Shown here piece after piece: positions 1-12,440 of a stretch of 64,000 nt of DNA (its first letter is position 1; each line of letters begins with the position of its first letter). Made by a program: the position numbers and the translations under genes. The notes below the pieces were generated by a model, which was given only the letters and a program-made list of their open reading frames with translations, was not told where the DNA came from and searched no databases. Source of the stretch: Aphidius gifuensis (lineage: Eukaryota > Arthropoda > Insecta > Hymenoptera > Braconidae); the NCBI RefSeq assembly GCF_014905175.1, contig NC_057790.1:27182469-27246468 (forward strand), written 5' to 3'.

Positions 1-1
1 T

Positions 2-349
2 GACATTGTTGAAGAGGGCATTGATAAAGTTGTATTGGCAAGAAGAGTATTTGAAAGAGCAAATACTGCATTAAGAACAAATGGTGATGGCGAAAGTAGA
101 GCTTTGTTGCTTGAAGCTTGGCTTGAATTTGAAAGTGAAATCGGTGATGAAGAGAGTCGTGCTAAGGTTTCAGCTAAAATTCCAAGAAGAGTTAGAAAGA
201 GAAGAAGACTTGTTGGTGATGATGGCTCTGATGATGGTTGGGAAGAAATAATTGATTTTATTTTCCCAGAAGATGAGTTACAACAAGCTAACTTGAAAAT
301 TCTTGCTGCTGCTAAAAATTGGATAAATAATAAAACAACAACAACTTGA
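2..349 (+). CDS. crn: Crooked neck (CRNKL1), C-terminal end, partial
   Basis: The reading frame enters from the left edge and gives about 115 residues ending at TGA 347-349. The near-terminal motif DDGSDDGWEEIIDFIFPED, preceded by a basic KIPRRVRKRRR run, is the hallmark C-terminus of the crooked neck / CRNKL1 / Clf1 family. The first part (LARRVFERAN, then LLLEAWLEFE) is the end of the last HAT (half-a-TPR) repeats. The family is a nuclear scaffold of the Prp19-associated (NTC) part of the spliceosome. Only the tail is here; the rest of the gene, including most HAT repeats, lies left of the window. The final residues after WINNK are a low-complexity threonine run. No sign of damage. Confidence is high because the tail motif is strongly diagnostic. 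Confidence 0.93.
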   Translation, partial: DIVEEGIDKVVLARRVFERANTALRTNGDGESRALLLEAWLEFESEIGDEESRAKVSAKIPRRVRKRRRLVGDDGSDDGWEEIIDFIFPEDELQQANLKILAAAKNWINNKTTTT

Positions 350-383
350 AAAATTTGTATGTAATTTTTTTTTTTTTATAACA

Positions 384-389
384 AATAAA
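384..389 (+). terminator. Candidate polyadenylation signal of crn
   Basis: AATAAA lies 35 bp after the crn stop codon, followed by T-rich sequence. Position and hexamer fit a 3' end; AATAAA is frequent by chance in such AT-rich DNA. Confidence 0.5.
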
Positions 390-417
390 TAATAATAATT
401 AATTAATTTTTTTTTTT

Positions 418-1020
418 TTATGAATCAACTCTAAATTCCTCAGTAACTTGAAAAGAACCTGGTCCTGCATATCTATATAATGAAAAATATAAATTATTAT
501 TATTAAAAAAAAAAAAATGAATAAAATCACAGTTTTTGATTTAAAAATATATAAAATTTTTTAAATACTTACACATCAATTAGCAGAGGATATATAAATG
601 AGCCATTTAATATTAACATCAGCTTGAAAATCATTTGATATAGGTACTTTTAATTTCATCACAATTTGCTGAGCTGTGTCATTTATTAATTTTTCAATTT
701 TAATATTATCAATCCAAGTCATTATTTTAGTAGAATCATTCTGAAATTTACAAATTAAATTTTTAACATGTAAAAAATCTATATATATTCAAATTAAATG
801 GTATTGTAAATAAATGTTTATTGTATATGGAAATATGAGGAACATCAGGACTACCACATTTTAAAACAAATTATTCTCCTGATGGTGACATTGATGCCTC
901 ATTGTACAAACAAGGTAAACCCTCATTTTCACTTTAAATATTGGATTTATATCTAATGTTGATAAACGATAAAATTGTTGTTGTGATGGATCATCAGCTA
1001 CTGTTACAATTAATTATCAA
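418..1020 (-). pseudogene. Decayed dipeptidyl peptidase 4-like (S9B) gene fragment
   Basis: Read on the minus strand, pieces in different frames match the end of the beta-propeller and the entry to the hydrolase domain of DPP4-type peptidases, in the right order. They are VTVADDPSQQQFYRLSTLD (about 1010-950), LYNEASMSPSGE-stop-FVLKCGSPDVPHISIYN (about 915-820), KIMTWIDNIKIEKLINDTA then QQIVMKLKVP (about 740-650), and YPLLIDVYAGPGSFQVTEEF (592-430). The last piece spans a still recognisable intron (donor GTAAGT at 572, acceptor TATATAG ending at 473) that rejoins in phase as DV-YAGPGS. Damage: an in-frame TAA near 872, frameshifts near 925 and 597, and a stop right after EEFRVDS, so the catalytic domain with the Ser/Asp/His triad is absent. 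The family is a membrane-bound or secreted serine exopeptidase. The relic lies tail to tail with crn. Alternative: a badly assembled functional gene, but several independent lesions argue against that. Confidence 0.8.
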
Positions 1021-4000
1021 TAATCGTTTCTAAATACCTGAAAAAAGAAAATGATATTCGAACATACATGTAATACTTATCAAGCATTAATTAATTATTT
1101 ACTGGTTTAAAAAAAAGTTAATTAATTAATTTATATACAGATTTTTTTAAGTCATTTAAAATTATTATTTTTATCTTTAATACAATTTATTATTCGATCA
1201 ACACCAACTGGTACTTTGTTGCATCCTCCCTTCATACAAGTTTAATATTTTTTCTGATAATTTTTGTATTTACAGGATTTATACTGCAAATGAGATAAAA
1301 AAAAATTATAAAGAATAACAATAAATGAACATCTCCAGCTGCGTATGTGTGTTGCTGGATAATAATGTATCAACGAGGCTGCATCATGCCAGGATGTCTA
1401 AACACTGTGGTGCCACGCACCAAGTACATATACCTATATGGTAAATCTTTCTGTATTAAGCATTTGGTACTGACGTAACAAACAGAGACACATATTACAA
1501 CAACAATTCATATGATTTACCCCCTCGTTATTTTGTTGTTATTATTATGATAAATATTTTTTTTTTGTTATTTTCAAATTTTCTTTGAATAATCGGTAAG
1601 CCGCTTATGGTAATGCATGATTTTTGCGCTTTTTTGAAAAAATATGTGTATATTTTTCCCCTAAAATCCTAATCCGACATGAGACAGGGAATGGAAACGA
1701 TAATTTCACTTCAATAGAGATGAGACGTGATCGATTTTCATGAGAGAAGCGTTCACAATAACCTGCCGACCTTCTTTTGTCTTTTTTTTTTTTTCATTTT
1801 TATTTTTTTTTTTTACATCATCACCCTTCTTGGCCTAGTGCTCAATGCTCATTCATATAGATTTTTTTTTTTTTCATATTTTCTTGATAAATGTCAATCA
1901 GATGATAACTATCGTTGAATATAGTCCATGGCTTTTAATGTGATTGTGATCTTGTGAAAATGAGTGAATAGAAAAAGTGAAAATAAAGACAAAAAAAATC
2001 CCACAAAAACACCAAAGGTGTCGAGTATACTCAAGAACACAAGTTTACCTTTATTATCTTGTCAATCAATTGAGCTTTACCTGTGTATGAAAAATAAAAA
2101 TAAATAAATAATTGAAATGATATTGTAATTGAATAATGTATTTTTAGCTAAATGAATTTAAATAAAAACCGTTTTATAAATGAAAAAAAAAAATGCAATT
2201 TTTAGAGTCGACAATTGGACATAATTTATAGTTAGTTTGCCAAGAGATTACATGTTACAAATGAGACTCATATATTGAGGGATCAGATCTAGCATCGATA
2301 TATTTATGGGCCTGACATTGAAATAGCTTGAGAATAACCTGGGGTGCTTATTGATAATATGTTTGTTCAAATAAAAAAATTAACCGCTAGCTAAATATTA
2401 CACATCTGCGATATATATATTTTTATACAAATTTAAATATAATAATTTAGGTCAACTCATATATTTTCTCATGATGAAAAATTTATATAAATTTATTTCG
2501 TTGTACACACAAGGTGACTTATTCAACCCTCATTATAAATAAAATCAAAAAAAAAAGATTAAAAATAAGTATGAAATTTTAAAAATGAAAAAAAAAAAAA
2601 AAAAAAACATCAATTTATATTGATTTGCAATTGTTGGATTTTTTTTTAATGAAATAAAAAGGCCATTTGAATATTGTCAATTGAATTGATATTTTTTTTT
2701 TTTGCCTCGTGTCCGGAAAATGATTTTAGACATTTTTTAAATTTATTTTTTCAACGCGTGTCTGCTAGTTTGACAATAATTGACTATTGAGTAGATTAAA
2801 ATTTATACTGTCACTGAAATTAATTATTTTATTTTTAATTTAAAATTTAAATTTCACGAAATATATTTACTCTTCATTAAAAAATCAGCATCATGCTGTA
2901 CTACACATTGACGAAAATAATAAAATGTATTTTACTTTTTTTTTGTTATTAATATTTTTTGTTTGAATTGTATATTGAATTGACACTTGGGGATATAATT
3001 TATAGTTGTTAAGTTAGTGGATATATAGTGAAGCAACTTGTGTGACTAAGTCACCGTGTCGAAATTTAAAATCCCCTGACAGCAATGTGTACAATAATAT
3101 CGGGTACTCCAGAGGCCGACATGCCAAATAGACAAGAATAGACAACATCAGTAGACCAGAATCATTCTTAAATGTGACAAAGATAAAAATAAATAAAGAG
3201 AGAGATGCAATATTATCAAGAAAATTCTACTGTGTTGTTGCTGCTGCCACTTTACTAAATTTAATATTTTACTTGTGACTCGAATTTATTTAGGGGCTGG
3301 TTTCGATCAGGCCCCGACAATATTGTTCAAACCCCAGCAATGATTCGATCCGCATTAAAATCACTTTTTTTTATATTTTTTATGATTTTTTATATTTTAT
3401 TCAGGAGGGGTAGTCGTGAGTGTAATTTAATTTTTTTTTTTCACAGCAAATACTTTTAAAATTCACATTTATATTTACAATACATTTGAGTTATTTTTCA
3501 AATTAAAAAAAAAATTAATATAGCTTCTTGAGTCAAGTTAAAAAATAAAAAAATAAAAATACTTTATTACTGGGTTTAAAAAAAAATCCATCTTAAAAAG
3601 CCCTATGAGTTCACTTTACTTGTAAAAAAAATAAAAATAAAATCCAGGCATTTCATCTCGTTAACTTTGGCTCACTTGAAATAAAATTGAGCTGAAAAAT
3701 CCAACACACTGCGACCCTAAAGAATTATTATTCAGATTTAAATTGAAATTTTCGTTTATTTCTTATCGATAAAATATAAACACTCAAAGTGATATATTGA
3801 ATGAAAAAAAAAAAAAAAAAAACTGCTTATAAATTACATATATTTTATTTTTTCGAATAGATCGATTAGTTAATTATTGTAATAACAAAAGTCATTGAGT
3901 GTATATAGTAATACACCACAGCTTCACAATATGTCAATTGAATTAAATTTTATTGGTGTATTATTATATTCATTGTAGCCAAATGGATAAATGAATGATG

Positions 4001-7000
4001 TCGCACGTGATGAATAATATGATTACACTTCATTGACCATCACCACTTTTATTTTATTTATTTTATTTTTTTTTTCATTTTTGTATATAATATATACGTA
4101 CAAGAACCCCTAAAAAACATTTTTTTTTTATTTTTTTTATTATTATAAATTGAATAGATGGTTGCATAGACATTGTTGTTGTATTTTTCATTCATCAATA
4201 TAAAATACCAAGTGAGGGTGGTAGTAGCAACGCAATACATCAGCCAAATGAAATGAAAAAAAAAAAAAAAAAAAAGTCAAAAAATGTTATTATATATTAA
4301 ATAAAAAAAAAAACGTTAAAAGAGCACCAACGTCACCTGGTTCATAGTCTCTTGTATTCATTGAATCGTAAAATTGCCGTAAAATTGCCACGACAGCGAT
4401 ATTTTATAATTCTTTTGAAATAAAATTTAAGAATCCATGTTTAAGGGTGTTTATAGGATTTTATGGACTACCTCATGAGTAGTGGTATACATAACTAAAC
4501 GAGGGGTTGTCCAATTGGGTCCTTGATTTTTCAAGACCAACATATTCATATATTTTCAATTTTCATTGACACCTGGTTATAGATATCTTGTGGTTGACCA
4601 CTATTTTCTATTTTCTATTTTTTTTTTTTTATACCTCCCTTTTAAATTTTAATATCTCACAATAAAATACCTATCATTATAAATAATTTTTATGATTATT
4701 TTACAACTGCTTTGTTGGTTTTCACTTTTCATTCTGTTTGTCTCCGTATATAGTCTCCGTCGTCTCCGTCATCGTTATCGACGAGGTCATTATTTATATA
4801 ATAAAAGCTTTGAATATATTTATTTCAAAATGAGGTTGTATATGTATATATGATAAAGAGGGTGGTGATGATGATGATGATGGTATATACATTGTAGTTT
4901 AACCAACTGATGCACTTATTATTATGACACGCGTTCGCACGTTGTCTTTATTATTATCATGATTTTTTTTTGTTATTTTATTTATTATAATAAATGTTGT
5001 TATTAAAATGAGCCAGTCATCAAACTATACTCAACTTTTTTTTCATTTTTTTATATACATCAACTATACAACTGAGCTCATTAAGAATTTTATTTAAAAT
5101 ATTTATTAAAAAAGCTTTCTCAAAATGCGAAATATTAAACTTTTATATATACGAAAAATAGAAAAAATAATTTATTTATCTAATTATAAACTTTGACAAA
5201 AGTTGCAATGAATTTAGTTTTTTTTTTTTTTTTTTTTCGAGTATAAAAAAGACTCGGGTGAAAAACAAAATCAGAAATTCAAGTAGGTAGTTTAAATTAT
5301 TCAATTGCAAAAATATTAAAAAGCGAGTGTCTTGTATAAAATTTCATATAGTGTGACAGAAAATGCTTCGAGCCATTTAGCAAGTCTACGTGTATTTATA
5401 AATTTTTAATTTAACATAGTGTCCAAATAAAAATGGATATAAAAAATGCAAAAGAGTATATAGAATATGCAATTGTCGTTGAAGCCTTAAAACTCGGAGA
5501 AAATGAAATGCATTGTTTAGCTATAAAAATAAAAAATATATTTCGTATCAATTCAATTTAAATCTAACGTGTGTTGATATATGATTAAATACGCAAATGA
5601 TATTTACAATTAAATTATTGACTTTATTTAATTTCCAAAAGTAAACCCTATGTATTGATTTATCTTGAAAAATAAAAATAAAAAAAAATAAAGTACAAAT
5701 ACGAGACTAGTCATTTAGTGAGATAGTTATGAAAAAAAAAAGGTATAAAATTTATATTTTTCTTTCATAATATATAGTGAATGAAGAAAAAAAAAAAAAG
5801 AAATGTATAGATTCACGAGGAGGAGGAGGAGGAGAGTGATGGGAAGTCTTGTTGAATAGCCAAGTTGAATGGAAAATAAATGGGCTTAGGGATAATTCGC
5901 GAATGACCAAGAAAAGACCAAGCCACCAACATAAAGTAGATAAAGAAGATCAAGTTGAGGTAGAATAATAAAAAAAAAAAAAAAAAATGAGCGTCACTTA
6001 TAATTTCACGGACGAATCATTACATCCCATGATATTCTCACGACTGTAAAACGGCAAATGTAGCGATGCTTTTTACGAGTTGTTTCAAAAAGTGAAGAAG
6101 AATGAATGAATGAATGAATATATATTCACATTATTATATTATATGGCTACTGTGTAGATGATGCACAGGGCTGAAGCAATTCATCGTGTTTAACAAACCA
6201 TGGGGTATCCATGTTTTATATATATATGATCATCTCACTGATCACTGCAGGGCCTCTTTCGCGCGTGTCAAAACACGAAACAGTGTTGTACTTCTTACTT
6301 TTCATTGGCGGTAGTGAGGCAAGTGGGGTGGTGAAAAAAAATAAAAATATAATATAAAAAAAAAGAGAGAGATGTATAAATTTAACTGGGAAATTACCGA
6401 ATGATCTACGCTAGAATAATCATGGATGATGATGATGGGATCGTGTGCTCTCTTCAGTTATACATTGTTGGTGGGAACAATGACCATGTCAGACTGCCCA
6501 TATAAAGATGATTTTTTTTTTTTTTTTTTTTTTTTCTTTATCAATGACTATGCCGCCGCATCTTATTATTTTACTATAATATTCAATCATAATGCTTCTT
6601 TCATTCACTTGAAAATAAAATTGTTCCATTTTCATCATAAATATATATAATTTTTTTTTTTTTTTTTACTATATGCTGAAAAAGTACAATTTTAATCCTA
6701 TTTCCGGATTAAAATTTTTTTTTTTTCATTTTGAAATAATTTTAAAGAAATATATATTATGTGGCATATATATGATATTTTTTGTTTTATTTTATTAATG
6801 ATTATTTAAATGTTTAAGTGCAGATTGAATTGAGCTTCGAAAAAAGGAAAAAAAAATTACAAGAAAAGTATTTAAAGTTTATATAAAAATGATAGACGAT
6901 GTATATTTTATATAAAATTGAAGAGAAACCCTGCTAAATTTCATCGTGAAGAGATGGATCCACGTTTGATATAGAAAATAATTTTCAACACTGAACTTGG

Positions 7001-10000
7001 CTCGAGGGTTTCCCAAGAGTAGTCTTCGTTTCTTTTTTTTTTTTTCTTTATTCATGGATTGTTGAATCGATTTACCAATCGCAACCGACAACGTCTCTTC
7101 ATTTTTCAACAATGAAATTGTACTACATCTCCCGGGATGAATAAAATATTTTGCAAATCTTTCATGTTCTTTTGTTGTCGTTTCATATATAGAAAATATA
7201 ATATAAAATGTAGAATATATATTAAAAAATTTGATTTTTTTTTTTATGAAAAATATTGCTTTTCAATATTTTTTATAAAAAAATATTTATTTATAATTTT
7301 ATTTTCGAGTAAATGACAATATTATTCATGAGTTTTTTTTAATTTAATTTGTTTATTGTTTAAATAAAATAACAACAAATTAAAATACATATTTAATAAA
7401 TTAAATTTTTTTTTTTTGTTGCTCAAATGATATTTCATGAAACTGCGCTTATATATTTTTAAAAATACTTTATTTACCATTCCCATGATTTTTCAAAATC
7501 TTTTTGTTTTGTACATATATATTTTTCTATTTATTTTCGCCGACGGCTAATGCACGTGTGTGTTTATCTCATCTTGGCTTTTTATTTTCTTCTGAACAAC
7601 AGCGTGTGTTGAGGGTGGATTCCATTGCCCCTTTTCTTGAAATATTTCGTGCGTGGTTTAATTCACGAAATCTTGAAGACAAATTGATACATTGATGGAA
7701 AAAAAAAAATAAAGCGAATAAAGTTGTTCGTTTGGAAAATATCCAATACTTTTTTTTTGATAAAAATCAAATGGGCCGAATTAATTTTATGAAAATGTTT
7801 AGATTTTTTTATTGAAAATCTGAGACACACAAAAAAAATTCTATGCCTAAAGGATTCTGATCGTGACTTGATTTTTTTTTTGTAAATTTATTTTTTCAAG
7901 ATATATGTTGAATATCTATTATTTTTTTTCTTTGAGTTTTTATATATAACATGAGAGCCTTTTTTAGTTTGTCAATCAGATAATAATATAAATATCATAT
8001 ATAGTTTTTTATTCAAAAATAAATTTTTTATTATTGCTATTTTCGCTGATGATTTTATCTGATGATTTTTCGATATATAAAAAATATTCTCCGAGAGAAT
8101 ATATTGAATTCAGTTAGATGCGGTTACATCATTTGCTCTTATTCCAAAAGTTTGTCGGAGAGATCTTTTCTTCGAACAAAAATTAAATTACCAGTAAAAG
8201 CAAAATTACAGTAGAAATAGAAAATATAAAATAAAAATGTTCACGAAATAAAATCCATTATACTCATCTAACACGAACAAAAAAAAAAAAAAAAAAAAAA
8301 CCACACGATATACAATAATACTAATAAATAAATACAATTTAACAAAAGAAAGATAAAAAAATAAAAAATGCTGATACACATCTATATTTAAATAAAAAAA
8401 TATAAATTTTCAATGTTATTATAATTATATATCCCGCAAGCTGTATAGTCAAAAAAAAATTGGTTGTATATTTTTAAAATTGGTGACCAAATACCAACTT
8501 TCCCACTTGTAAATTACAGATGTATATTCATTTTTTGATATATATTTTTTTTCTCCGATCATGATGATGTTTTACTTTTGACGGTACCGCCCAAGAGGGT
8601 CAATATGAGCCAATAGAATATGTTTCAAGTTTACTTGGAGGGTTGTACCAAAAATTAAAATATACTTTTTGTGCAATGATGCGATATTGTCGAATAAAAT
8701 ATAATGAGATGATGCCATATATATACATGTATACACTTACCCACCCTTCTCTCTTATTTACCATCCCTCAAAATGAAAGAAAATCAAAAAAAAAAAATTA
8801 TAAAATCTGTATATACAATATGAATGTACTCGCGTGATTTAACCCCTCAAATATTTTTTAGAGATACACATATATACATATATATTAACCCCTTGACAAG
8901 GGTGGCTATCGAATATTACCCCTACTTGAAAAAGTAATGCATTGTGTATAATGTGTATGCCAACGGGCATATGTTGTCTGTATAACTTTCTTATGCGTGT
9001 GCATTAATCCGCGTGTATGTATATATAACACCGGAAAGATAACGTTACCATGATCGTCAATGTGTTATTTTCACCCCAATCTTTATCATCATCATCATCA
9101 TCATCATCATAATCATATGTATATACAGTTTTGGCTCGATGGGCTTTGTTGGTTCTAATGTTAATGGGATTAATCTTGTTGTTGGGTAGCCATTGGTATG
9201 ACTCGTGATCTTCAAACATATTCAATATTTCATTTTCGTCAATGCAAAAGTTTGTAAATTAACTCTTTAAAATTGCTATCTAAAGAAATAAAAATTATAT
9301 CTCATAAAGTTTTGTCTTGGTAAATATTATTTTATAAAAATTGAAAAGATATTTTATTTTTTTTCACCAGAACACTTGAGTATTAAATAAAAGCTCGCTG
9401 CAGTATTTTTATTTCATTTAAATCGGATTTGCAAGAAAAATAAATTATTATTTTTCATTTAATTTACTATGTATATATAGTTTTTACTTATAAATTTTTA
9501 TCAAGTATATATTCAGCAAATTCATCAGACAGGTGTAAGTGATGACTGTGTTTTATCATGTTGCACTATACTGGTATTAAAGCTGACATCGTTGTTATAT
9601 AAACTGAACATTAATTTAATGGTCTACTAAGCACACATATGATGCTCATTGAATTGTCAAATTAATTACACTGTGTTATACTTATAAATAAAATAGTTAT
9701 TATTCAAATTAAGCTTTATTTTTATTTTTTATTTAGTAATTTCATTTTTATATAAACGGTGTGATGTTATCATTTCAAATTTAAAATATACCTATATATA
9801 ATGGAATTGTTTTCATTTTAGTTTATGTATAGAACACGTAAACTGGTCCCTTGTGAATTTCTTTTGTTGAAAGATTTTTCGACGAGCTTATCAGTCGCGT
9901 AATCATGCTGATTACCATATTATCCCCTTGTATCGTTTTTTATTTCTTTTTTTTTTTTCTATGCCAAACTTTGCAAGCTCTCTTGCTATATACTAATTTG

Positions 10001-10780
10001 GTATAAACGTATAATATTAGGCAATAGTTTGTAATGATCTTCGGGCTTTGCTTCAAGCTGCTTATACTTCTCGATTGCTTTTCTAAGATGCTCTGTAGTT
10101 CAAGTGTATAAGGCTTCAAGTGAAATGATGAGAAAAGCACTTTAATTCATATCTCATTTTATCAAATAAAACTATGTATTAATATTTTTCAAGTGACACA
10201 GTAAATAATATTTAAAAAATCAACTTTCAATAAATGAAAAATCAATACAATTTTATGGGCGCTTTTTTCTTTTTGCAATATTTCATTTTTACATGTACTT
10301 TATTCTTCAATAATGGCTTTAAAAAAAAGGAAACTTTATCGGTCCATAGTACATGCAGTATATGTACTTTGCAAGTTATCACAATCACCCTTTCGATACT
10401 TGAATATGTACATTACATGGATACATAAATATGCTAGTCCATATAGCTTTTTATTTCATAATAAAAAATATTAATGAGCAAAGATATATATACAGCAGCA
10501 AGTGTACATTTTATCATGAATTTATGAAAAAAATTTTTTTAAAGCTTTATTAAATGTTGAGTGACCATCACTCTACATATAGCCAAAGGTCAGGATGTGG
10601 TGGTGGTGATTTATCAGATGGAGATTGAAATTAGTGTGTTTGAAAGTGGACCGGATAGTTTCCTTGTCCTTTGGGAAAACTAGATGGAGGGGTTGTAAAG
10701 AGAGAAAAAGAGAAAGAGTGATGCAAAATGAATAAAGCACAAGAGATGCACTCAAGGATGAAAAAAGAAACACACACTTG
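1021..10780. other. Gene-free AT-rich stretch
   Basis: I recognise no gene here. It holds very frequent poly-A and poly-T runs and simple repeats (GAG-type near 5818-5836, GATG-type near 4865-4882, GAAT-type near 6102-6120). Somewhat less AT-rich patches lie near 1325-1445, 6240-6330 and 7540-7690. Short open frames exist in these patches, but none has splice-site support or family resemblance. Given the position upstream of ind, regulatory DNA for that gene is plausible but cannot be shown from one sequence. Confidence 0.5.
9085..9110. repeat. (ATC)n microsatellite
   Basis: Nearly nine perfect ATC units. On the minus strand it encodes an aspartate run in a short open frame, which is a by-product of the repeat. 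Confidence 0.9.
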
Positions 10781-10813
10781 GTACCCCTGTTTGACTGGTA
10801 TTAATACAAGAAA

Positions 10814-10822
10814 GGGCGGGGC
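10814..10822 (+). promoter_or_regulatory. GC-box-like site upstream of ind
   Basis: GGGCGGGGC, a textbook Sp/KLF-type GC box, sits about 220 bp upstream of the candidate ind start site inside an unusually GC-rich patch (about 10780-10970). Such a motif is improbable by chance in this background. Function is inference. Confidence 0.35.
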
Positions 10823-10998
10823 ACGGGGACAAAAAAGACCCCTTATTTAAAATTGGTAACCAACCCCTGGGTGGAGTTTGCTGGTGTTATATATATCCCC
10901 AACTGGACCCCATCGATTGCAGAACTCGGTTAAACACCGTACGAGAAGGGTCTCAAGGTCCCTAAATAAAGTGACATTAAAACTTTTTAACTACTTAA

Positions 10999-11037
10999 TA
11001 TAAAGTTTTTAAAAAATCATTTAAAATTCAATCAGTT
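10999..11037 (+). promoter_or_regulatory. Candidate core promoter of ind (TATA-like plus Inr)
   Basis: TATAAAG at 10999-11005 is followed by TCAGTT at 11032-11037, which matches the arthropod initiator. The spacing (35 bp from first T to the initiator A) is slightly longer than usual. It would give a 5' UTR of about 160 nt before the ATG at 11195. TATA-like strings are common here, so this is tentative. Confidence 0.35.
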
Positions 11038-11194
11038 AAAGCAACAACATAGCTAAAATCACCAAGTTGGATTACAGTGTACATATAAAATTGTGAAATA
11101 AAAAAAAAATTGTGAAGAAAACGACGGAGAAAAAAATAAACTATATATACAGTGAAATTAACGTATAAATTTTTGATAAAAAAAAAGAAAAAAG

Positions 11195-12337
11195 ATGTCG
11201 AGAAGTTTTCTCATGGATTCCATTATTGGAAATAATTCACCACCAACATATCCACTTCCATATGGATATGGAAATCAATTGCCAAATTATATGTTTAATT
11301 TTTTCAATCTTGGATTGGGATATCAGCCAGTTAGACCAGTACCAAGACCACCAACATTGCCAGTTCCAGTGACACTTAGCCCACCAACTGTGATGGGACT
11401 TCCGCTGTCTGGGCATCACAGTCCACCATCACCATTAAATACTTCTGCTAGTCGTTTGTCAGGTAAGAATTCAATACCAAATGTTTTTTTAAAATGTTAT
11501 ATAACAAAAAAAAGAAAATTTATTTATTTATTTAATTGTTTATCTAATGATTATTTTTTTATTTATGTTTTTCAAATAGATATTTCAACGGCAAATGAAT
11601 CAACATCACGTAATAGTACACCAACACCACCACCATCATCAGCACTATCACTACCACCATCATCAAAATCACCAAATTCCATGAGTAATAGTTCAAAACG
11701 AATTAGAACAGCATTTACAAGTACTCAATTATTAGAACTTGAACGTGAATTTTCATCAAATATGTACTTGTCAAGATTACGTAGAATTGAAATAGCAACG
11801 AATCTTCGATTATCTGAAAAACAAGTTAAAATATGGTTTCAAAATCGTCGTGTTAAATACAAGAAAGAAGATGTACCATCTGGACAAAGCTCAAAATGTT
11901 GTTGTTTACGTACTTGTGGAAAGAAAAAGGATGATTGCACTGAAGAATCAAGACACTGCAGTAATGATCAACAAGAATTGCTACAAAAACAAGATAGTTT
12001 TATTGATGATAATACTGATGAACGTGATGATATTGATGACAATGATTGTGAAGACGCATTGACAAATAATAATGTTAAACAAGAGCTAAGATCATCACCT
12101 GTCTCTTTGGACAATGATTATCAAAAATTACAAAATATCTTTCATTATCAAAATCAGACACAAGATATTTGTGATTTAACATCGAGAAAACGATCACTTG
12201 ATAGTTTTGATGATAATTTTCAAGACACCAATAAACGTATATTGTTGGATCCTTTTGTAACTTCACTTAAAACTTATCCAATTGTTAGAACTAATACATG
12301 TACTAAGCACACTGTTGACAACATTGTCAATTCATAA
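11195..12337 (+). CDS. ind: Homeobox protein ind / Gsx (ParaHox)
   Basis: Two exons, 11195-11462 and 11580-12337, join in phase (intron 11463-11579, GTAAGA...AATAG) and give 341 residues. The N-terminus MSRSFLMDSII matches the conserved Gsx start. The homeodomain is residues 128-187, beginning SKRIRTAFTSTQLLELEREF, with MYLSRLRRIEIATNLRLSEK and the recognition helix KQVKIWFQNRRVKYKKED (Q50, N51 present). Immediately after it comes the Gsx-type cysteine motif SSKCCCLRTCGKK, then an acidic Asp-rich stretch and a tail of no known motif. A Pro/Ser-rich linker (about 103-121) precedes the homeodomain. ind is a nuclear DNA-binding regulator of intermediate-column neuroblast fate in Drosophila; vertebrate GSX1/2 pattern the ventral forebrain. 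The intron is 117 nt with no in-frame stop, so an unspliced reading also stays open. Hox3/zen was considered; the homeodomain and flanking motifs fit ind/Gsx clearly better. Confidence 0.94.
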   Translation: MSRSFLMDSIIGNNSPPTYPLPYGYGNQLPNYMFNFFNLGLGYQPVRPVPRPPTLPVPVTLSPPTVMGLPLSGHHSPPSPLNTSASRLSGKNSIPNVFLKCYITKKRKFIYLFNCLSNDYFFIYVFQIDISTANESTSRNSTPTPPPSSALSLPPSSKSPNSMSNSSKRIRTAFTSTQLLELEREFSSNMYLSRLRRIEIATNLRLSEKQVKIWFQNRRVKYKKEDVPSGQSSKCCCLRTCGKKKDDCTEESRHCSNDQQELLQKQDSFIDDNTDERDDIDDNDCEDALTNNNVKQELRSSPVSLDNDYQKLQNIFHYQNQTQDICDLTSRKRSLDSFDDNFQDTNKRILLDPFVTSLKTYPIVRTNTCTKHTVDNIVNS

Positions 12338-12434
12338 TAATATATGCAATTTAGATTTTTTTTCTATCTCTCAAAAAGACTGTGAATATTTTGTAATATT
12401 TATATTTTATATTTGTAAATATATTTTGTATGTA

Positions 12435-12440
12435 AATAAA
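12435..12440 (+). terminator. Candidate polyadenylation signal of ind
   Basis: AATAAA about 98 bp after the ind stop, inside a T/A-rich 3' region; AATAAA is easily random in this composition. Confidence 0.4.

Noticed and set aside
1325..1445. 40-codon ATG frame in a GC-richer patch
   Set aside because: Short, no family match, no splice support; left as intergenic.
7504..7695. Plus-strand frame with LSHLGFLFSSEQQRVLRVDS
   Set aside because: Composition is fairly normal, but there is no homology I recognise and no supporting exon boundaries.
9004..9225. Minus-strand frame with a poly-Asp run
   Set aside because: Produced by the (ATC)n repeat; no splice sites or similarity.
11580..12337. Homeobox gene as Hox3/zen or another Hox gene
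   Set aside because: The homeodomain (SKRIRTAFTSTQLLELEREF, SRLRRIEIATNLRLSEKQ) plus MSRSFL start and SSKCCCLRTCGKK tail fit ind/Gsx; zen homeodomains differ at many of these positions.
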